A stretch of 42,728 nucleotides of DNA from Flavobacteriaceae bacterium (GCA_030683815.1 JAUXPJ010000015.1:1-42728), one strand, 5' to 3'. Shown: positions 16,732-25,580, counted from the stretch's first letter. Program-made: numbers and translations. The notes: a model not told the origin generated them from the letters alone.

Positions 16732-19700
16732 ATGAAAAAATTATTATTTTTAAAAACCAAAATGTTAGGGACACTGGTGGTGTTCTTAATGATGATGGTA
16801 AGCTCGACAACACTGTTCGCCCAAATTTATTACGGTACTGCATATACAGGTACTCAGATTGCTACAGGTAGTACAGGAACTCTTGATTTAGGAAGTTTAC
16901 CTCCAGGATTAGCTTTAGACGGAACTGGTGCTAACTTAATTGGAACACCTACAGTTCCGGGTACTTACACTTTTACTTTAAGTGGTAACACATCTACTGT
17001 TATATCTAAAACTGTTCTTAAAGCTGCACAAAGTGTTACTATTGCAGCAGCTTCAGGTTCAAGTTGGACATGCGGTAGTGTAAAAGTAGTATTAGACGTA
17101 ACGTTAACAGCTACTCCAGCTTCCGGATTGCCTCTTACATTAACCAGTTCGGATACTGCAGTTGCCACTGTTGCTTTCAATGCTGTATCAGCTAAGTGGG
17201 AAGTTACCAAAGTAAAAGCGGGTATTTTCGAAATCTTAGCTTCTATACCGGGTAATGCCAATTATGCTGCGTTAGCACAAGCAGCAGGTGGTGGTACTGA
17301 ATTTACTATTGCTGCATTATCTTCATTCACAACCAGTGAAGCTCCTCAAGCTCAATCGTTTAGTACTTTTAAAACGGTAGCTGATTTAGCACCAGTTAGC
17401 ACTTATCATGCAACAAGTGCTCCGGGTGGATATATTACTAAATGGTATGATACCGCCGGTGTATTGGTTCCTTCAAATACAACATTGGTTAACGGTAAAG
17501 TGTACTATGCAACCAAAACTGTTTATGGTTGTGAGTCTGTTTTCAGTGCTCCTGTAACAGTCAGCTTGGGTGCTGTAGCAGCTCCTACTTTAACTGCTGA
17601 ACAACAAACACAATCATTTTGCAGTGGTACTGTAGCTAATTTACAAAATCCTGGTGCTGCAAGTACAACTTATAGTTGGTATACTGCTGCTACGGGTGGT
17701 ACTGCACTGGCAACTACTGTTAAATTAGTAACCGGAACTTATTATATATCACAAACAACCGGTGGTTTCGAATCACAAGGCAGAACTGCCGTAAGTGTTA
17801 CTGTTACACAACTGGCTAAGCCAACCGGTGCTGCTACACAATATTTCTTATGTGCTACGTTTGCCCCTAAAATGTCTGACATTGTAGTTTCGGCTACTAA
17901 CCTAAGATGGTTTTCAGATTCAGGGCTTACTGCTGCAATTACTACAGATCAAGCTTTAACTGACAACACTGTTTATTATGCCGTAAGTCGTAATGGCGCT
18001 CTTCTTGATTGTTATTCAGATGCCTTGGCTGTTACAGTATATTTAAATACACCAACTATTGTTGCCAGTACAGCTGCTCCTGCTGCTCAAACATTCTGTA
18101 CAGAAACCGCTGCCAAACTTTCTAACATTCAGTTAAATTTAATAGCCGGTGCTACACATAAATGGTATGCTGCAGCTTCAGGAGGTACGGCAATTACTAC
18201 AGATCAGGCTTTAGCTAACGCTACTGTTTATTATGCTGCCCAAGTTCTTAACGGTTGTGAATCAACCGGCAGATTTGGAGTAACTGTTACAATAAGTACG
18301 CCTGCTAATGATTTATCTGCTGGAACTAATACTTTCTGCGGTACCGGTAAAACTGTAGCTGATTTATCTCCAAAAAGTACTTCGGCTTATACTGTTAAGT
18401 GGTATAACATAGATGGTGCTTTACTTTTATCAACTGCACCATTAGCATCAACAAGTTCTACAAATACATACAGATTTACAAAAACATTAGTTGCTGCCGG
18501 TTCTTGCGAATCTGCAAAAGTTGCTGCAACTGTTACTGTAAATACTCAATCAGCTGCTCCTACAGTAGCTAATTTAACACAGAATTTCTGTACTGGCGGT
18601 ACTGTAGCCGATTTGTTGCCTGCTCCGAAAGATACTTTCGCTAAAATCTTCTGGTATACCAAAGATAATTCAGGTGCTTTAGTAACTGCTGCCAGTACCG
18701 ATGCCTTAGTTTCCGGTAAGTATTATGTTACCAGACAAGCCGTTACTGCTGATTGTGAATCAGTTCCGGTAGAAGTAACTGTTGTTGTTGCTCCATCTGT
18801 TGCTATTGCACAAGCGGTACAACCATTATGTGGTACTACTTTTAAAGTAAGTGATTTAGCTGCTTCAGGTTCTAATTTATCTTGGTATGCCACTTCTACT
18901 TCAACGGTACCTATGGCATCAACTGATGCTATCATTTCCGGTCAACGTTATTATGTAACCCAAACGGTTGATGGTTGTGAGTCTGCTAAAACAGCTACTT
19001 CATTCACAGTATCTGCTATTTCTGCTACTCCAACTAAAGGTACTACAACTGCAACTGTAACTACAGCTGAAATGTCTGTTATTACTTCTTGGTGTGGTGC
19101 TAAAACTTTAACGGATTTAGTAACTGCAACCGGCACAGCTGACGCTTCGTTTAAATGGTACAATGCCGCTTCCGGCGCAGGTACTTCGTTTACTGCCTTA
19201 GCTACCGGTACATATTATTTATCTGTAACTAATACTAATGAATGTGAAAGTGCCAGACTTGCTGTTGATGTTGTTGTTACTGTAACTCCTAAACCAACAA
19301 CTCCTGCTACGCAAGAGAAATTGGGTGGTTCTACAATTGGTAATTTAAGTGTTACTTTAGCAGCCGGTGCATCCGGTGCCAAATGGTATGAAACTGACAG
19401 TTCTACTGCTGTATTGCTAACTTCACAGGTACTTACTGATGGTGCTACATATTGGGTTTCTCAAGTAGTTAACGGTTGTGAGTCTTTAAGAGCAAGTACT
19501 ACAGTTTCTTTAGTTTCTGTATTGGATCTTGATGAATTTGCTGTTGGAGCGTTTAAATTCGGTCCAAACCCGGTAAGAGATATCTTAAGACTAAGTCATA
19601 CCAATTCTATCAAATCTGTTGAAGTATTTAATATGTTAGGTCAACAGGTATTGAAATTAGCTCCTAATGCTAAACAGGTAGATGTTGATGTTAACAGACT

Positions 19701-19776
19701 ATCTTCTGCAATGTATATCGTTAAGGTTACAGATGATGAAGATAAATCAAAAGGATTTAGAATCAATAAACAATAA
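16732..19776 (+). CDS. Large Ig-like-repeat surface protein with T9SS type A sorting domain
   Basis: A 1014-residue secreted protein. The signal peptide is about residues 1-31 (ending TLFAQ). A putative-Ig region (LPPGLALDGTGANLIGTPTV) comes first. About nine divergent repeats of 75-95 residues follow, each with the pattern FC...TVADL...WY......T........YY.......CES, recalling Ig-like SprB-type adhesin repeats. The C-terminal domain from about residue 935 (FKFGPNPVRDILRLSH, then VEVFNMLGQQV and MYIVKV) is the type A sorting domain, recognised by the T9SS and removed on attachment. Cell-surface adhesion or motility support is likely. Codon and residue use is strongly Thr/Ala/Ser-rich. It is a single gene with its own promoter and terminator. 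Confidence 0.88.
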   Translation: MKKLLFLKTKMLGTLVVFLMMMVSSTTLFAQIYYGTAYTGTQIATGSTGTLDLGSLPPGLALDGTGANLIGTPTVPGTYTFTLSGNTSTVISKTVLKAAQSVTIAAASGSSWTCGSVKVVLDVTLTATPASGLPLTLTSSDTAVATVAFNAVSAKWEVTKVKAGIFEILASIPGNANYAALAQAAGGGTEFTIAALSSFTTSEAPQAQSFSTFKTVADLAPVSTYHATSAPGGYITKWYDTAGVLVPSNTTLVNGKVYYATKTVYGCESVFSAPVTVSLGAVAAPTLTAEQQTQSFCSGTVANLQNPGAASTTYSWYTAATGGTALATTVKLVTGTYYISQTTGGFESQGRTAVSVTVTQLAKPTGAATQYFLCATFAPKMSDIVVSATNLRWFSDSGLTAAITTDQALTDNTVYYAVSRNGALLDCYSDALAVTVYLNTPTIVASTAAPAAQTFCTETAAKLSNIQLNLIAGATHKWYAAASGGTAITTDQALANATVYYAAQVLNGCESTGRFGVTVTISTPANDLSAGTNTFCGTGKTVADLSPKSTSAYTVKWYNIDGALLLSTAPLASTSSTNTYRFTKTLVAAGSCESAKVAATVTVNTQSAAPTVANLTQNFCTGGTVADLLPAPKDTFAKIFWYTKDNSGALVTAASTDALVSGKYYVTRQAVTADCESVPVEVTVVVAPSVAIAQAVQPLCGTTFKVSDLAASGSNLSWYATSTSTVPMASTDAIISGQRYYVTQTVDGCESAKTATSFTVSAISATPTKGTTTATVTTAEMSVITSWCGAKTLTDLVTATGTADASFKWYNAASGAGTSFTALATGTYYLSVTNTNECESARLAVDVVVTVTPKPTTPATQEKLGGSTIGNLSVTLAAGASGAKWYETDSSTAVLLTSQVLTDGATYWVSQVVNGCESLRASTTVSLVSVLDLDEFAVGAFKFGPNPVRDILRLSHTNSIKSVEVFNMLGQQVLKLAPNAKQVDVDVNRLSSAMYIVKVTDDEDKSKGFRINKQ

Positions 19777-19807
19777 TTATTTAAGTTTCTTTACAAACTT
19801 AGCTTAG

Positions 19808-19840
19808 AAAAACCCTTTGGCAAATGCCAAAGGGTTTTTT
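19808..19840 (+). terminator. Intrinsic terminator of the adhesin gene
   Basis: AAAAACCCTTTGGCA pairs with TGCCAAAGGGTTTTT across a 2-nt gap and is followed by a T tract, the strongest terminator in the window. It lies 31 nt after the stop codon. Confidence 0.9.
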
Positions 19841-19876
19841 GCTTTTTATACTTTTTTCAAAGTTTATAAAGTTCTT

Positions 19877-19940
19877 AATGTTTAATGTTTAAAGTTTAAA
19901 GTTTTTTAATTTTTAATTTAGAATTCTTCCCTGTTCGCTT
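19877..19940. repeat. Short heptad array with tail module
   Basis: AATGTTT twice and AAAGTTT twice (19877-19904) are followed by TTTAATTTTTAATTTAGAAT and TTCCCTGTTCGC. It is the same tail as at 16250-16285 and, in shorter form, at 21757-21786. Confidence 0.75.
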
Positions 19941-20005
19941 TTCTCATTTCAAGAAATGTCTTAAAAATATATTGATTTATGTATCAATGATATTAAAAAA
20001 AGTAT

Positions 20006-20071
20006 TATTTTTGATTACCTTTCAATTCAAGATAAACCCCATTTTTTAGGGTTTTCTATAAACAATCAGTA
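20006..20071 (+). promoter_or_regulatory. abiE promoter and hairpin leader
   Basis: The -7 box TATTTTTG at 20006-20013 is followed by a roughly 54-nt leader. The leader contains AAACCC (20034-20039) pairing with GGGTTT (20049-20054), then TTCT. The hairpin could be an operator or a weak attenuator; AbiEi antitoxins bind inverted repeats upstream of their operon. Confidence 0.45.
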
Positions 20072-20872
20072 ATGGCAAGAGGCACTTATATTTCAGAAAA
20101 CACCACACAAACACAGATTAACTTTATGTTGATGCTGGATGACTATGAATTAGATATCTTCACACTGGAAGATCTTAAAAAAACAGCATCACACAAATTT
20201 GTAAACATCAATGAAATAGTAGAAAATCTGGTTCACAAAAAACAATTATCCCGCATAGAAAGAGGCAAATACTGTCGGTATAATTTTAGAGATGAGAATG
20301 TTATCGGTTGCAAATTAGTTGAGGATGGCGCTATCGCCTATTGGTCAGCACTAAACAAACATGGCCTTACAGAACAATTCCCGAATTCAATTTTTATTCA
20401 GACAACAAAATCAAAAGCAGATAAAGCGGTGTTTGGAGTCAATTACAAATTCATTCGTACTGCAACATCAAAAAGGGCAGGATTGGAGAAAATGGGACAT
20501 GGAAACCATAGTTATTTCATGACTGATATAGAAAAAACGATGATAGACTGTTTTGATTTACCACAATATTCAGGGGGTTATGCCGAATTAATCAGTGCAT
20601 TTAACCAGGCACAACTCAACGGTAAAAAGATGATTGCCTATTGTAAAACAATGAATAACAAGGCGATTATTAAACGAATGGGTTATTTAGCAGAAATATT
20701 AAATAAAAAAGGAATGAAATCATTTATAAATTTTGCTTTAAAAGAAGTGAATGTAAAATACAACCTGTTTGATTCGGCAGGTATTGAAGAAGGAGAATTT
20801 ATCAATAAATGGAGATTGCGGTTAAATATAAGTAAAGCCGAAATTTTAGACATCTGTAATAAACAATACTGA
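20072..20872 (+). CDS. abiEi: AbiEi-type antitoxin (type IV toxin-antitoxin)
   Basis: A 266-residue protein. The N-terminal winged helix (about residues 15-75, including FVNINEIVENLVHKKQLSRI and ERGKYCRY) matches the AbiEi antitoxin DNA-binding domain. The following domain carries AYWSALNKHGLTEQFPNSIF and YFMTDIEKTMIDCFDLPQYS, typical of the family. AbiEi represses the operon and counteracts AbiEii without direct binding in known systems. Its stop overlaps the toxin ATG (TGATG at 20870-20874). Such pairs act in phage abortive infection. Identification rests on motifs and gene order. Confidence 0.87.
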   Translation: MARGTYISENTTQTQINFMLMLDDYELDIFTLEDLKKTASHKFVNINEIVENLVHKKQLSRIERGKYCRYNFRDENVIGCKLVEDGAIAYWSALNKHGLTEQFPNSIFIQTTKSKADKAVFGVNYKFIRTATSKRAGLEKMGHGNHSYFMTDIEKTMIDCFDLPQYSGGYAELISAFNQAQLNGKKMIAYCKTMNNKAIIKRMGYLAEILNKKGMKSFINFALKEVNVKYNLFDSAGIEEGEFINKWRLRLNISKAEILDICNKQY

Positions 20873-21729
20873 TGATCTTACAAAAAGAAATAGCCGCCAT
20901 TTCCGAACAATTGGGCGTATCAAAATCAGTAATTGATAAAGATTGGATGTTGGGTCATTTCATTGCAGCCATATTCAATGAACCGGAACTAAAAGAAACA
21001 TTAATTTTTAAAGGGGGTACCTGCATAAAAAAGTGTTGGTTTAACGATTATAGATTTTCAGAAGATTTAGATTTTACCTCAAAATCAAAAGAATTTAAAC
21101 TCACCCAAAATCACTTAAAATTCATCACAAATCATATTGAAATACATACCGATGTAAAAACGCATTTGGTATCGATAAAAGAACTGCTATTTAAAGATAA
21201 ACTTGCAGGTTACGAAGTCATCATTAAATTTTGGGGCGCAGACCATCCCCGTAATTTAACGCCACCACCACCCGAAAGATGGCAGTCTAAAATAAAAATA
21301 GAAATTATTCTGTTTGAAGAAATGATATTTGAAGTGGAAAACCGCCGGGTAAGCCATCCGTATTCTGATAATTTAAATAGAATAGAAACGATTCCCTGTT
21401 ATAAAATTGAAGAGGTATTGGCTGAAAAGATGAGAGCATTAATACAACGTTCTTATACTGCACCAAGAGATTATTATGATATTTGGTACTTATCCAATAA
21501 TTTTCCGGATTTAGACTGGACCATAATTACGGATGCTTTTTATAAAAAAATGAAATTCAAAAATATGGAATTCACAGGTGTAGAACAACTTATCAATCCA
21601 AAAAATGATAAAACACTAAAAGCGGCCTGGAAAAACAGTTTAGGTTATCAAATCCAACCCGAAAGATTACCCAATTACGAAATAGTAAGAGAAAATCTTT
21701 TAGGATTATTTGAAAAGGTATTTCAATAA
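20872..21729 (+). CDS. abiEii: AbiEii/AbiGii-family nucleotidyltransferase toxin
   Basis: A 285-residue toxin of the nucleotidyltransferase fold. The motif GGT at residues 48-50 and the RFSEDLDF box at 61-68 (Asp65 and Asp67 as metal ligands) form the GSx10DxD-like site. Later EEVLAEKMRAL (about 183-193) and RDYYDIW (about 201) match motifs seen across AbiEii/MenT-like toxins. Known relatives transfer nucleotides to tRNA ends or other targets. The full set of core motifs is intact, so it is probably active. It is translationally coupled to abiEi. Confidence 0.88.
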   Translation: MILQKEIAAISEQLGVSKSVIDKDWMLGHFIAAIFNEPELKETLIFKGGTCIKKCWFNDYRFSEDLDFTSKSKEFKLTQNHLKFITNHIEIHTDVKTHLVSIKELLFKDKLAGYEVIIKFWGADHPRNLTPPPPERWQSKIKIEIILFEEMIFEVENRRVSHPYSDNLNRIETIPCYKIEEVLAEKMRALIQRSYTAPRDYYDIWYLSNNFPDLDWTIITDAFYKKMKFKNMEFTGVEQLINPKNDKTLKAAWKNSLGYQIQPERLPNYEIVRENLLGLFEKVFQ

Positions 21730-21900
21730 GTAATGTTGTTGGAAAGTTTAAAGTTTTTTAATTTGGAATTCTTCCCTTTTCGCTGTCAACTTTAAACACT
21801 TGCAGTGAGCTGGCCGAACTATTGAACTTTCCAACATTACCACTTTTAAACTTTAATACAACTGCCGGATACTTTTTAACAATAAAAGCATTTTTAATGC
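21730..21900. repeat. Spacer with tail module and ACACTTG...AACTATT module
   Basis: Two AAAGTTT units (21743-21756) precede TTTAATTTGGAATTCTTCCC. Then ACACTTGCAGTGAG and GAACTATTGAACTT match about 5661-5695 between the ABC-F gene and purB. No gene is seen. Confidence 0.6.
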
Positions 21901-21930
21901 TGTAATATAGATGGTATAAATATTTTTACT

Positions 21931-21950
21931 TATCTTTGACGTTAGTAACG
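21931..21950 (+). promoter_or_regulatory. higBA promoter and operator
   Basis: TATCTTTG (21931-21938) is a full -7 box, directly followed by the perfect inverted repeat CGTTA-G-TAACG (21940-21950). The palindrome covers the predicted transcription start, a fitting place for autorepression by HigA. It also means that the in-frame TTG at 21936 cannot be the start codon; the ATG at 21963 is. Confidence 0.6.
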
Positions 21951-21962
21951 CGAAAAGTAACT

Positions 21963-22244
21963 ATGATTAAAAGTTTTGGTGATAAAGAAACTGAAAAAAT
22001 CTGGAGTGGAGTTTGGTCTAAAAAACTACCCGGAGAAATACAAGAAGTAGCGCGTAGAAAGTTAAGGATGATTAACAATGCTCAAAATATCAATGATTTG
22101 CGAATTCCACCGGCGAACCGACTGGAGAAAATGATGGGAGAGCTCTCTGACTATTACAGCATCCGAATCAATAATCAATGGCGGATTCTTTTCAGGTGGG
22201 AAAATGATCATGCGAATGCGGTTGAAATAATAGATTATCACTAA
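21963..22244 (+). CDS. higB: HigB-type RelE/ParE toxin
   Basis: A 93-residue toxin. The start at ATG 21963 gives MIKSFGDKETEKIW, the usual family start; the 10-codon extension from a TTG would lie in the promoter. The RelE-fold motifs are present: WSKKLPGEIQEVARRKLRMI, DLRIPPANRLEKM and YSIRINNQWRILFRW, ending with VEIIDYH. HigB toxins cleave mRNA on the ribosome. The antitoxin HigA follows after 26 nt, giving the toxin-first order that marks HigBA systems. Confidence 0.88.
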   Translation: MIKSFGDKETEKIWSGVWSKKLPGEIQEVARRKLRMINNAQNINDLRIPPANRLEKMMGELSDYYSIRINNQWRILFRWENDHANAVEIIDYH

Positions 22245-22270
22245 TTAATGATTTGTAAAAAACAGTAAAA

Positions 22271-22570
22271 ATGGAAAAGCTTAAAAACATACATCCCGGA
22301 GAAATTTTACAGGAAGAATTCTTAAATCCATTGAGTATTTCTGCTTATCGATTGGCAAAAGATACTTTTATTCCCCAAACCAGAATCAGTGAAATTGTTA
22401 AGGGACACAGAAGAATAACAGCTGATACAGCGCTTAGATTTTCTAAATATTTCGGAACAACTGCCAAGTTTTGGTTGGGTTTACAAGACGACTATGATAT
22501 AGAGGAAGAAACAACCAACAAAGAAGCTGCTTTAAAAGATATAAAACCCTTAGAGGGTAACGCCGCTTAA
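22271..22570 (+). CDS. higA: HigA-family addiction module antitoxin
   Basis: A 99-residue XRE helix-turn-helix protein. The start MEKLKNIHPGEILQEEFL is the HigA hallmark, followed by LSISAYRLAKDTFIPQTRIS (helix-turn-helix, about residues 21-40) and ITADTALRFSKYFGTTAKFW. It neutralises HigB and represses the operon, probably at 21940-21950. The acidic C-terminus is normal for the family. Confidence 0.9.
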   Translation: MEKLKNIHPGEILQEEFLNPLSISAYRLAKDTFIPQTRISEIVKGHRRITADTALRFSKYFGTTAKFWLGLQDDYDIEEETTNKEAALKDIKPLEGNAA

Positions 22571-22603
22571 ATGTGCAGAAGGCATCAGGATAATTATAAA
22601 TTT

Positions 22604-22808
22604 TGAATTATGAATTTTGAATTTTGAATTATGAATTATGAATTTTGAATTATGAATTATGTTCTTGGCTTTTGGCTCTTGGCTTTTGGCTTAATAGTTT
22701 AAAGTTTAAATGTTTAAAGTTCAAATGTTTAAAGTTGGTTAATTTGGAAATTAGAATTTTTAATTATTAATTATCAATTATCAATTATCAATTATCAATT
22801 ATCAACTT
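22604..22808. repeat. Longest heptad array, 29 units with changing motif
   Basis: Blocks in order: eight TGAATTA/TGAATTT units, TGTTCTT, GGCTTTT, GGCTCTT, GGCTTTT, GGCTTAA, TAGTTTA, AAGTTTA-type units (two are 8 nt), TTAATTT, GGAAATT, AGAATTT, TTAATTA twice, TCAATTA four times, TCAACTT. Of 205 nt, 27 units are 7 nt and two are 8 nt. It accounts for most of the spacer between higA and the next gene; the remaining bases to 22859 hold nothing else of note. Confidence 0.85.
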
Positions 22809-22859
22809 ACTGCCTGCCGCCAAATACAAGAAAATTAATTTTCTTTTAGAAAGATTTCC

Positions 22860-22867
22860 TATTTTTG
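22860..22867 (+). promoter_or_regulatory. -7 box of the small-protein/TonB receptor unit
   Basis: TATTTTTG is a full match. It overlaps the in-frame TTG at 22865, so translation should begin downstream, most likely at GTG 22886. Confidence 0.5.
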
Positions 22868-22885
22868 CTTTTCTTAACTTACTGG

Positions 22886-23212
22886 GTGAAAAATATTAAA
22901 CAACAAACAACCGTAATCACATTATTGTTGGCACTATTTTTAGTGATCCCGACAGTTGTACAATTTAACCATAGTTTTGAAGTACACTCTTTTAATCCCA
23001 ACCAAAAGAAAGGGGTAAATCAAGCTTTTAAAGGAAGTTCCTGTGCGGTTTTTCACCACCTTTTTTTTGTAAAATCAACTTTAATTGTTGATAATTTTGA
23101 AGTTGTTTCCCCCATTTTTTGGAACAGTACTATTTTTAATTTCAATTACTTAAGGGTAATTAAACAACTATTTTCAAAAATAGACAGAGGACCTCCTTCC
23201 TGTTTCATTTGA
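22886..23212 (+). CDS. Small membrane or secreted protein with RGPP tail, upstream of a TonB receptor
   Basis: About 108 residues from the GTG start. One hydrophobic N-terminal segment (TVITLLLALFLVIPTVVQF) is followed by a His-containing part (FNHSFEVHSF, then SSCAVFHHLFF) and a C-terminal DRGPPSCFI. Small proteins with one membrane segment, Cys/His residues and a terminal R-x-P-P or RGPP motif commonly precede metal-related TonB receptors in Bacteroidota and recall DUF2946 of Proteobacteria. A metal-linked role is therefore suggested, not shown. It precedes the receptor by 34 nt and probably shares its transcript. The start codon is uncertain. Confidence 0.5.
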   Translation: MKNIKQQTTVITLLLALFLVIPTVVQFNHSFEVHSFNPNQKKGVNQAFKGSSCAVFHHLFFVKSTLIVDNFEVVSPIFWNSTIFNFNYLRVIKQLFSKIDRGPPSCFI

Positions 23213-23246
23213 AATTTATTTGTTTAACTTTAATTAAAATTTTAAG

Positions 23247-25463
23247 ATGAAAATCATATTCAATTTCCTGTTTATAGGAATATTCGTACTATTCCTCCCT
23301 TTCCGGCTATTGGCCCAAAAAACATTGAGTGGCACCGTAGTTGATCAAAATCAAAAACCATTATTCAATGTAGAAATCTACACCCCTGATATACACAAAG
23401 GAACTACCACCAATGAGTCGGGTTTGTTTACACTGCAAAATTTACCAACGGGCAAAGTAAGTCTTATATTTTCTTCGTTGGGTTTTGAAACACAATTGGT
23501 TACTGTCAATTTAAATGAAAAAAATACTGTTTCGATACAATTAAAACCGATGGTTTTTGAAATTGAAGAAGTTATTTTATCAACTCCTTTTAACAAACTC
23601 CAAAGTGACAATGTTACCAAAGTCGATTTTAGAAACATGAAATCACTTCAGCAAAGCGGTGGTTCTACCCTGATGCAGCAATTGACAAGTATCCCGGGAA
23701 TTTCACAGATAACCACCGGAAATTCAATTGGAAAACCTGTGATTCGCGGATTGAGCGGCAACCGGGTTTTGGTGTATGCCAATGGGGTTCGACTGGAAAA
23801 TCAGCAATTTGGCGATGAACACGGATTGGGTTTAAATGATGCCGGTATAGAAAGTGTTGAAGTTATCAAAGGGCCTGCTTCCCTTTTATACGGTTCAGAC
23901 GCTTTAGGCGGCGTACTTTATTTTACCCCTGAAAAATTTGCTGCTTCCGGTACTTATAAAAGTGATTACTCACAAAAATATTTCAGCAATACAGAAGGAA
24001 CCAATTCTAGCTTGGGATATAAAACATCCACAGAAAACCGGCAATTTTTAATAAGAGGAAGTTATAATTCCCATTTAGATTATAAAATTCCGTCAGGAGA
24101 CCGAATTCATAATACGCGTTTTAATGAAACCGATTTTAAAACCGGGTTGGGCTTTAGCAATGAGTATTTTTCCAGTAATTTACGGTATAATTATACCGCG
24201 TCGACACTCGGAATACCGGAAGATTACGGCATTCAGTCCAACAACAGAAAACCGGAATTTCCGAATCAGAAAATTGAACAACATATCGTAAGTACTCATA
24301 ATCATTACTACTTAAATAACGGAAAAATAGATGCCGATTTTGGCTATATTGAAAATATCCGAAAAGAATTTGAGGAAGCCGGAGCAGCCGCACTCGTCAT
24401 GAAACTGAAAACTTTTAATTACAATTTAAAATATTATCTCCCTAAAATTCATCAGCTCGAAAGTATTATCGGCGTACAGGGAATGGCGCAAACCAATAGA
24501 AATTACGGTGAAGAATTGCTGATTCCCAATGCCGGCTTAAATGATTTCGGATTGTTTACAACCTTGAATTACACCCTGAAAAACACTTCATTTCAAGCGG
24601 GAATTCGATTTGACAATCGGTCAATAACTACTGAAGAACACGGTTATTTGTTGGATAAAGGATATATGGCTGCTATTGATAAATCATTTAATAGTTTTAA
24701 CACTTCTGTCGGATTAAAAACAAATTTCTATAGAAACAGTATTTTACGCCTCAATTTTGCCACAGGTTTTAGAGCACCCAATTTAGCTGAGTTAACATCC
24801 AACGGCGTTCATGAAGGCAGCAATCGCTATGAAATCGGAAACAGTTTGTTAAAAAATGAACAAAACTTTCAAACAGATGTATCGTTTGAATACAAAACTG
24901 ATCATTTTGAGTTTTATACCAACGGATTTTACAATCAAATCAACAACTACATTTTTTTAACTCCAACGCAGACTATTATCGATGAAAATGATGTTTATAC
25001 TTACATACAAGATGATTCTAAATTATATGGCGGAGAAATTGGCGTTCATTTTCATCCGCATCCGTTGGATTGGCTGCATTTAGAAAGTTCTTTTGAAAGT
25101 GTAAAAGGAAGCCAAAAAAATGGCGGTTATCTTCCGTTAATACCTGCAAACAAATGGAATAATACGTTGAAATTCACCTTTCAATCCAATGGATGGAGCC
25201 AAAATTCATTTGCTGCTTTTAATGTAGAACACACTTTAAAACAAACTCATATCAGCGAATTTGAAACGCCTTCAGCTTCTTATACTTTATTAAATTTAAG
25301 CAGCGGCAGCACTTTTTCTTTTTCTAAGATAAAATTTGATGCGAGTTTTAACATTCAGAATGCATTCAATAAAACCTATATCTCTCATTTATCGCGTTTA
25401 AAAACGGATTTTGTTCCGGCTATGGGGCGGAATTATGTGATGGGAATAAAATTTAATTTATAA
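23247..25463 (+). CDS. TonB-dependent receptor with carboxypeptidase-like N-terminal domain
   Basis: A 738-residue outer membrane receptor. The signal peptide is about residues 1-24 (ending RLLAQ). A CarboxypepD_reg-like domain follows (about 26-105, LSGTVVDQNQKPLFNVEIYT). The plug domain (about 110-230) includes GKPVIRGLSGNRVLVYANGV and VEVIKGPASLLYGSDALGG. The beta-barrel runs to a C-terminal aromatic-rich strand ending YVMGIKFNL. The plug resembles that of metal/ZnuD-like receptors (NGVRLENQQFGDEHGLGL). The substrate is unknown; metal or metal chelate is favoured by the plug and the small upstream gene. No SusD partner is present. Confidence 0.9.
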   Translation: MKIIFNFLFIGIFVLFLPFRLLAQKTLSGTVVDQNQKPLFNVEIYTPDIHKGTTTNESGLFTLQNLPTGKVSLIFSSLGFETQLVTVNLNEKNTVSIQLKPMVFEIEEVILSTPFNKLQSDNVTKVDFRNMKSLQQSGGSTLMQQLTSIPGISQITTGNSIGKPVIRGLSGNRVLVYANGVRLENQQFGDEHGLGLNDAGIESVEVIKGPASLLYGSDALGGVLYFTPEKFAASGTYKSDYSQKYFSNTEGTNSSLGYKTSTENRQFLIRGSYNSHLDYKIPSGDRIHNTRFNETDFKTGLGFSNEYFSSNLRYNYTASTLGIPEDYGIQSNNRKPEFPNQKIEQHIVSTHNHYYLNNGKIDADFGYIENIRKEFEEAGAAALVMKLKTFNYNLKYYLPKIHQLESIIGVQGMAQTNRNYGEELLIPNAGLNDFGLFTTLNYTLKNTSFQAGIRFDNRSITTEEHGYLLDKGYMAAIDKSFNSFNTSVGLKTNFYRNSILRLNFATGFRAPNLAELTSNGVHEGSNRYEIGNSLLKNEQNFQTDVSFEYKTDHFEFYTNGFYNQINNYIFLTPTQTIIDENDVYTYIQDDSKLYGGEIGVHFHPHPLDWLHLESSFESVKGSQKNGGYLPLIPANKWNNTLKFTFQSNGWSQNSFAAFNVEHTLKQTHISEFETPSASYTLLNLSSGSTFSFSKIKFDASFNIQNAFNKTYISHLSRLKTDFVPAMGRNYVMGIKFNL

Positions 25464-25527
25464 GATAAGAGCCGGCTAAAAAATACTTCGGCGTATCGAT
25501 TGGCGCAAAGCTTAAGTTTGTTTCTAG

Positions 25528-25562
25528 ACCTGACAGATTTTAAAAATCTGTCAGGTTTTTTT
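25528..25562. terminator. Strong hairpin terminator after the TonB receptor
   Basis: ACCTGACAGATTTT pairs with AAAATCTGTCAGGT around one base, and the plus strand continues with seven T residues. It lies 64 nt past the receptor stop. Confidence 0.8.
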
Positions 25563-25580
25563 CAGCAATTTATTAATTCT

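Noticed and set aside
21936-21962. Upstream TTG start for higB
   Set aside because: It lies in the -7 box.
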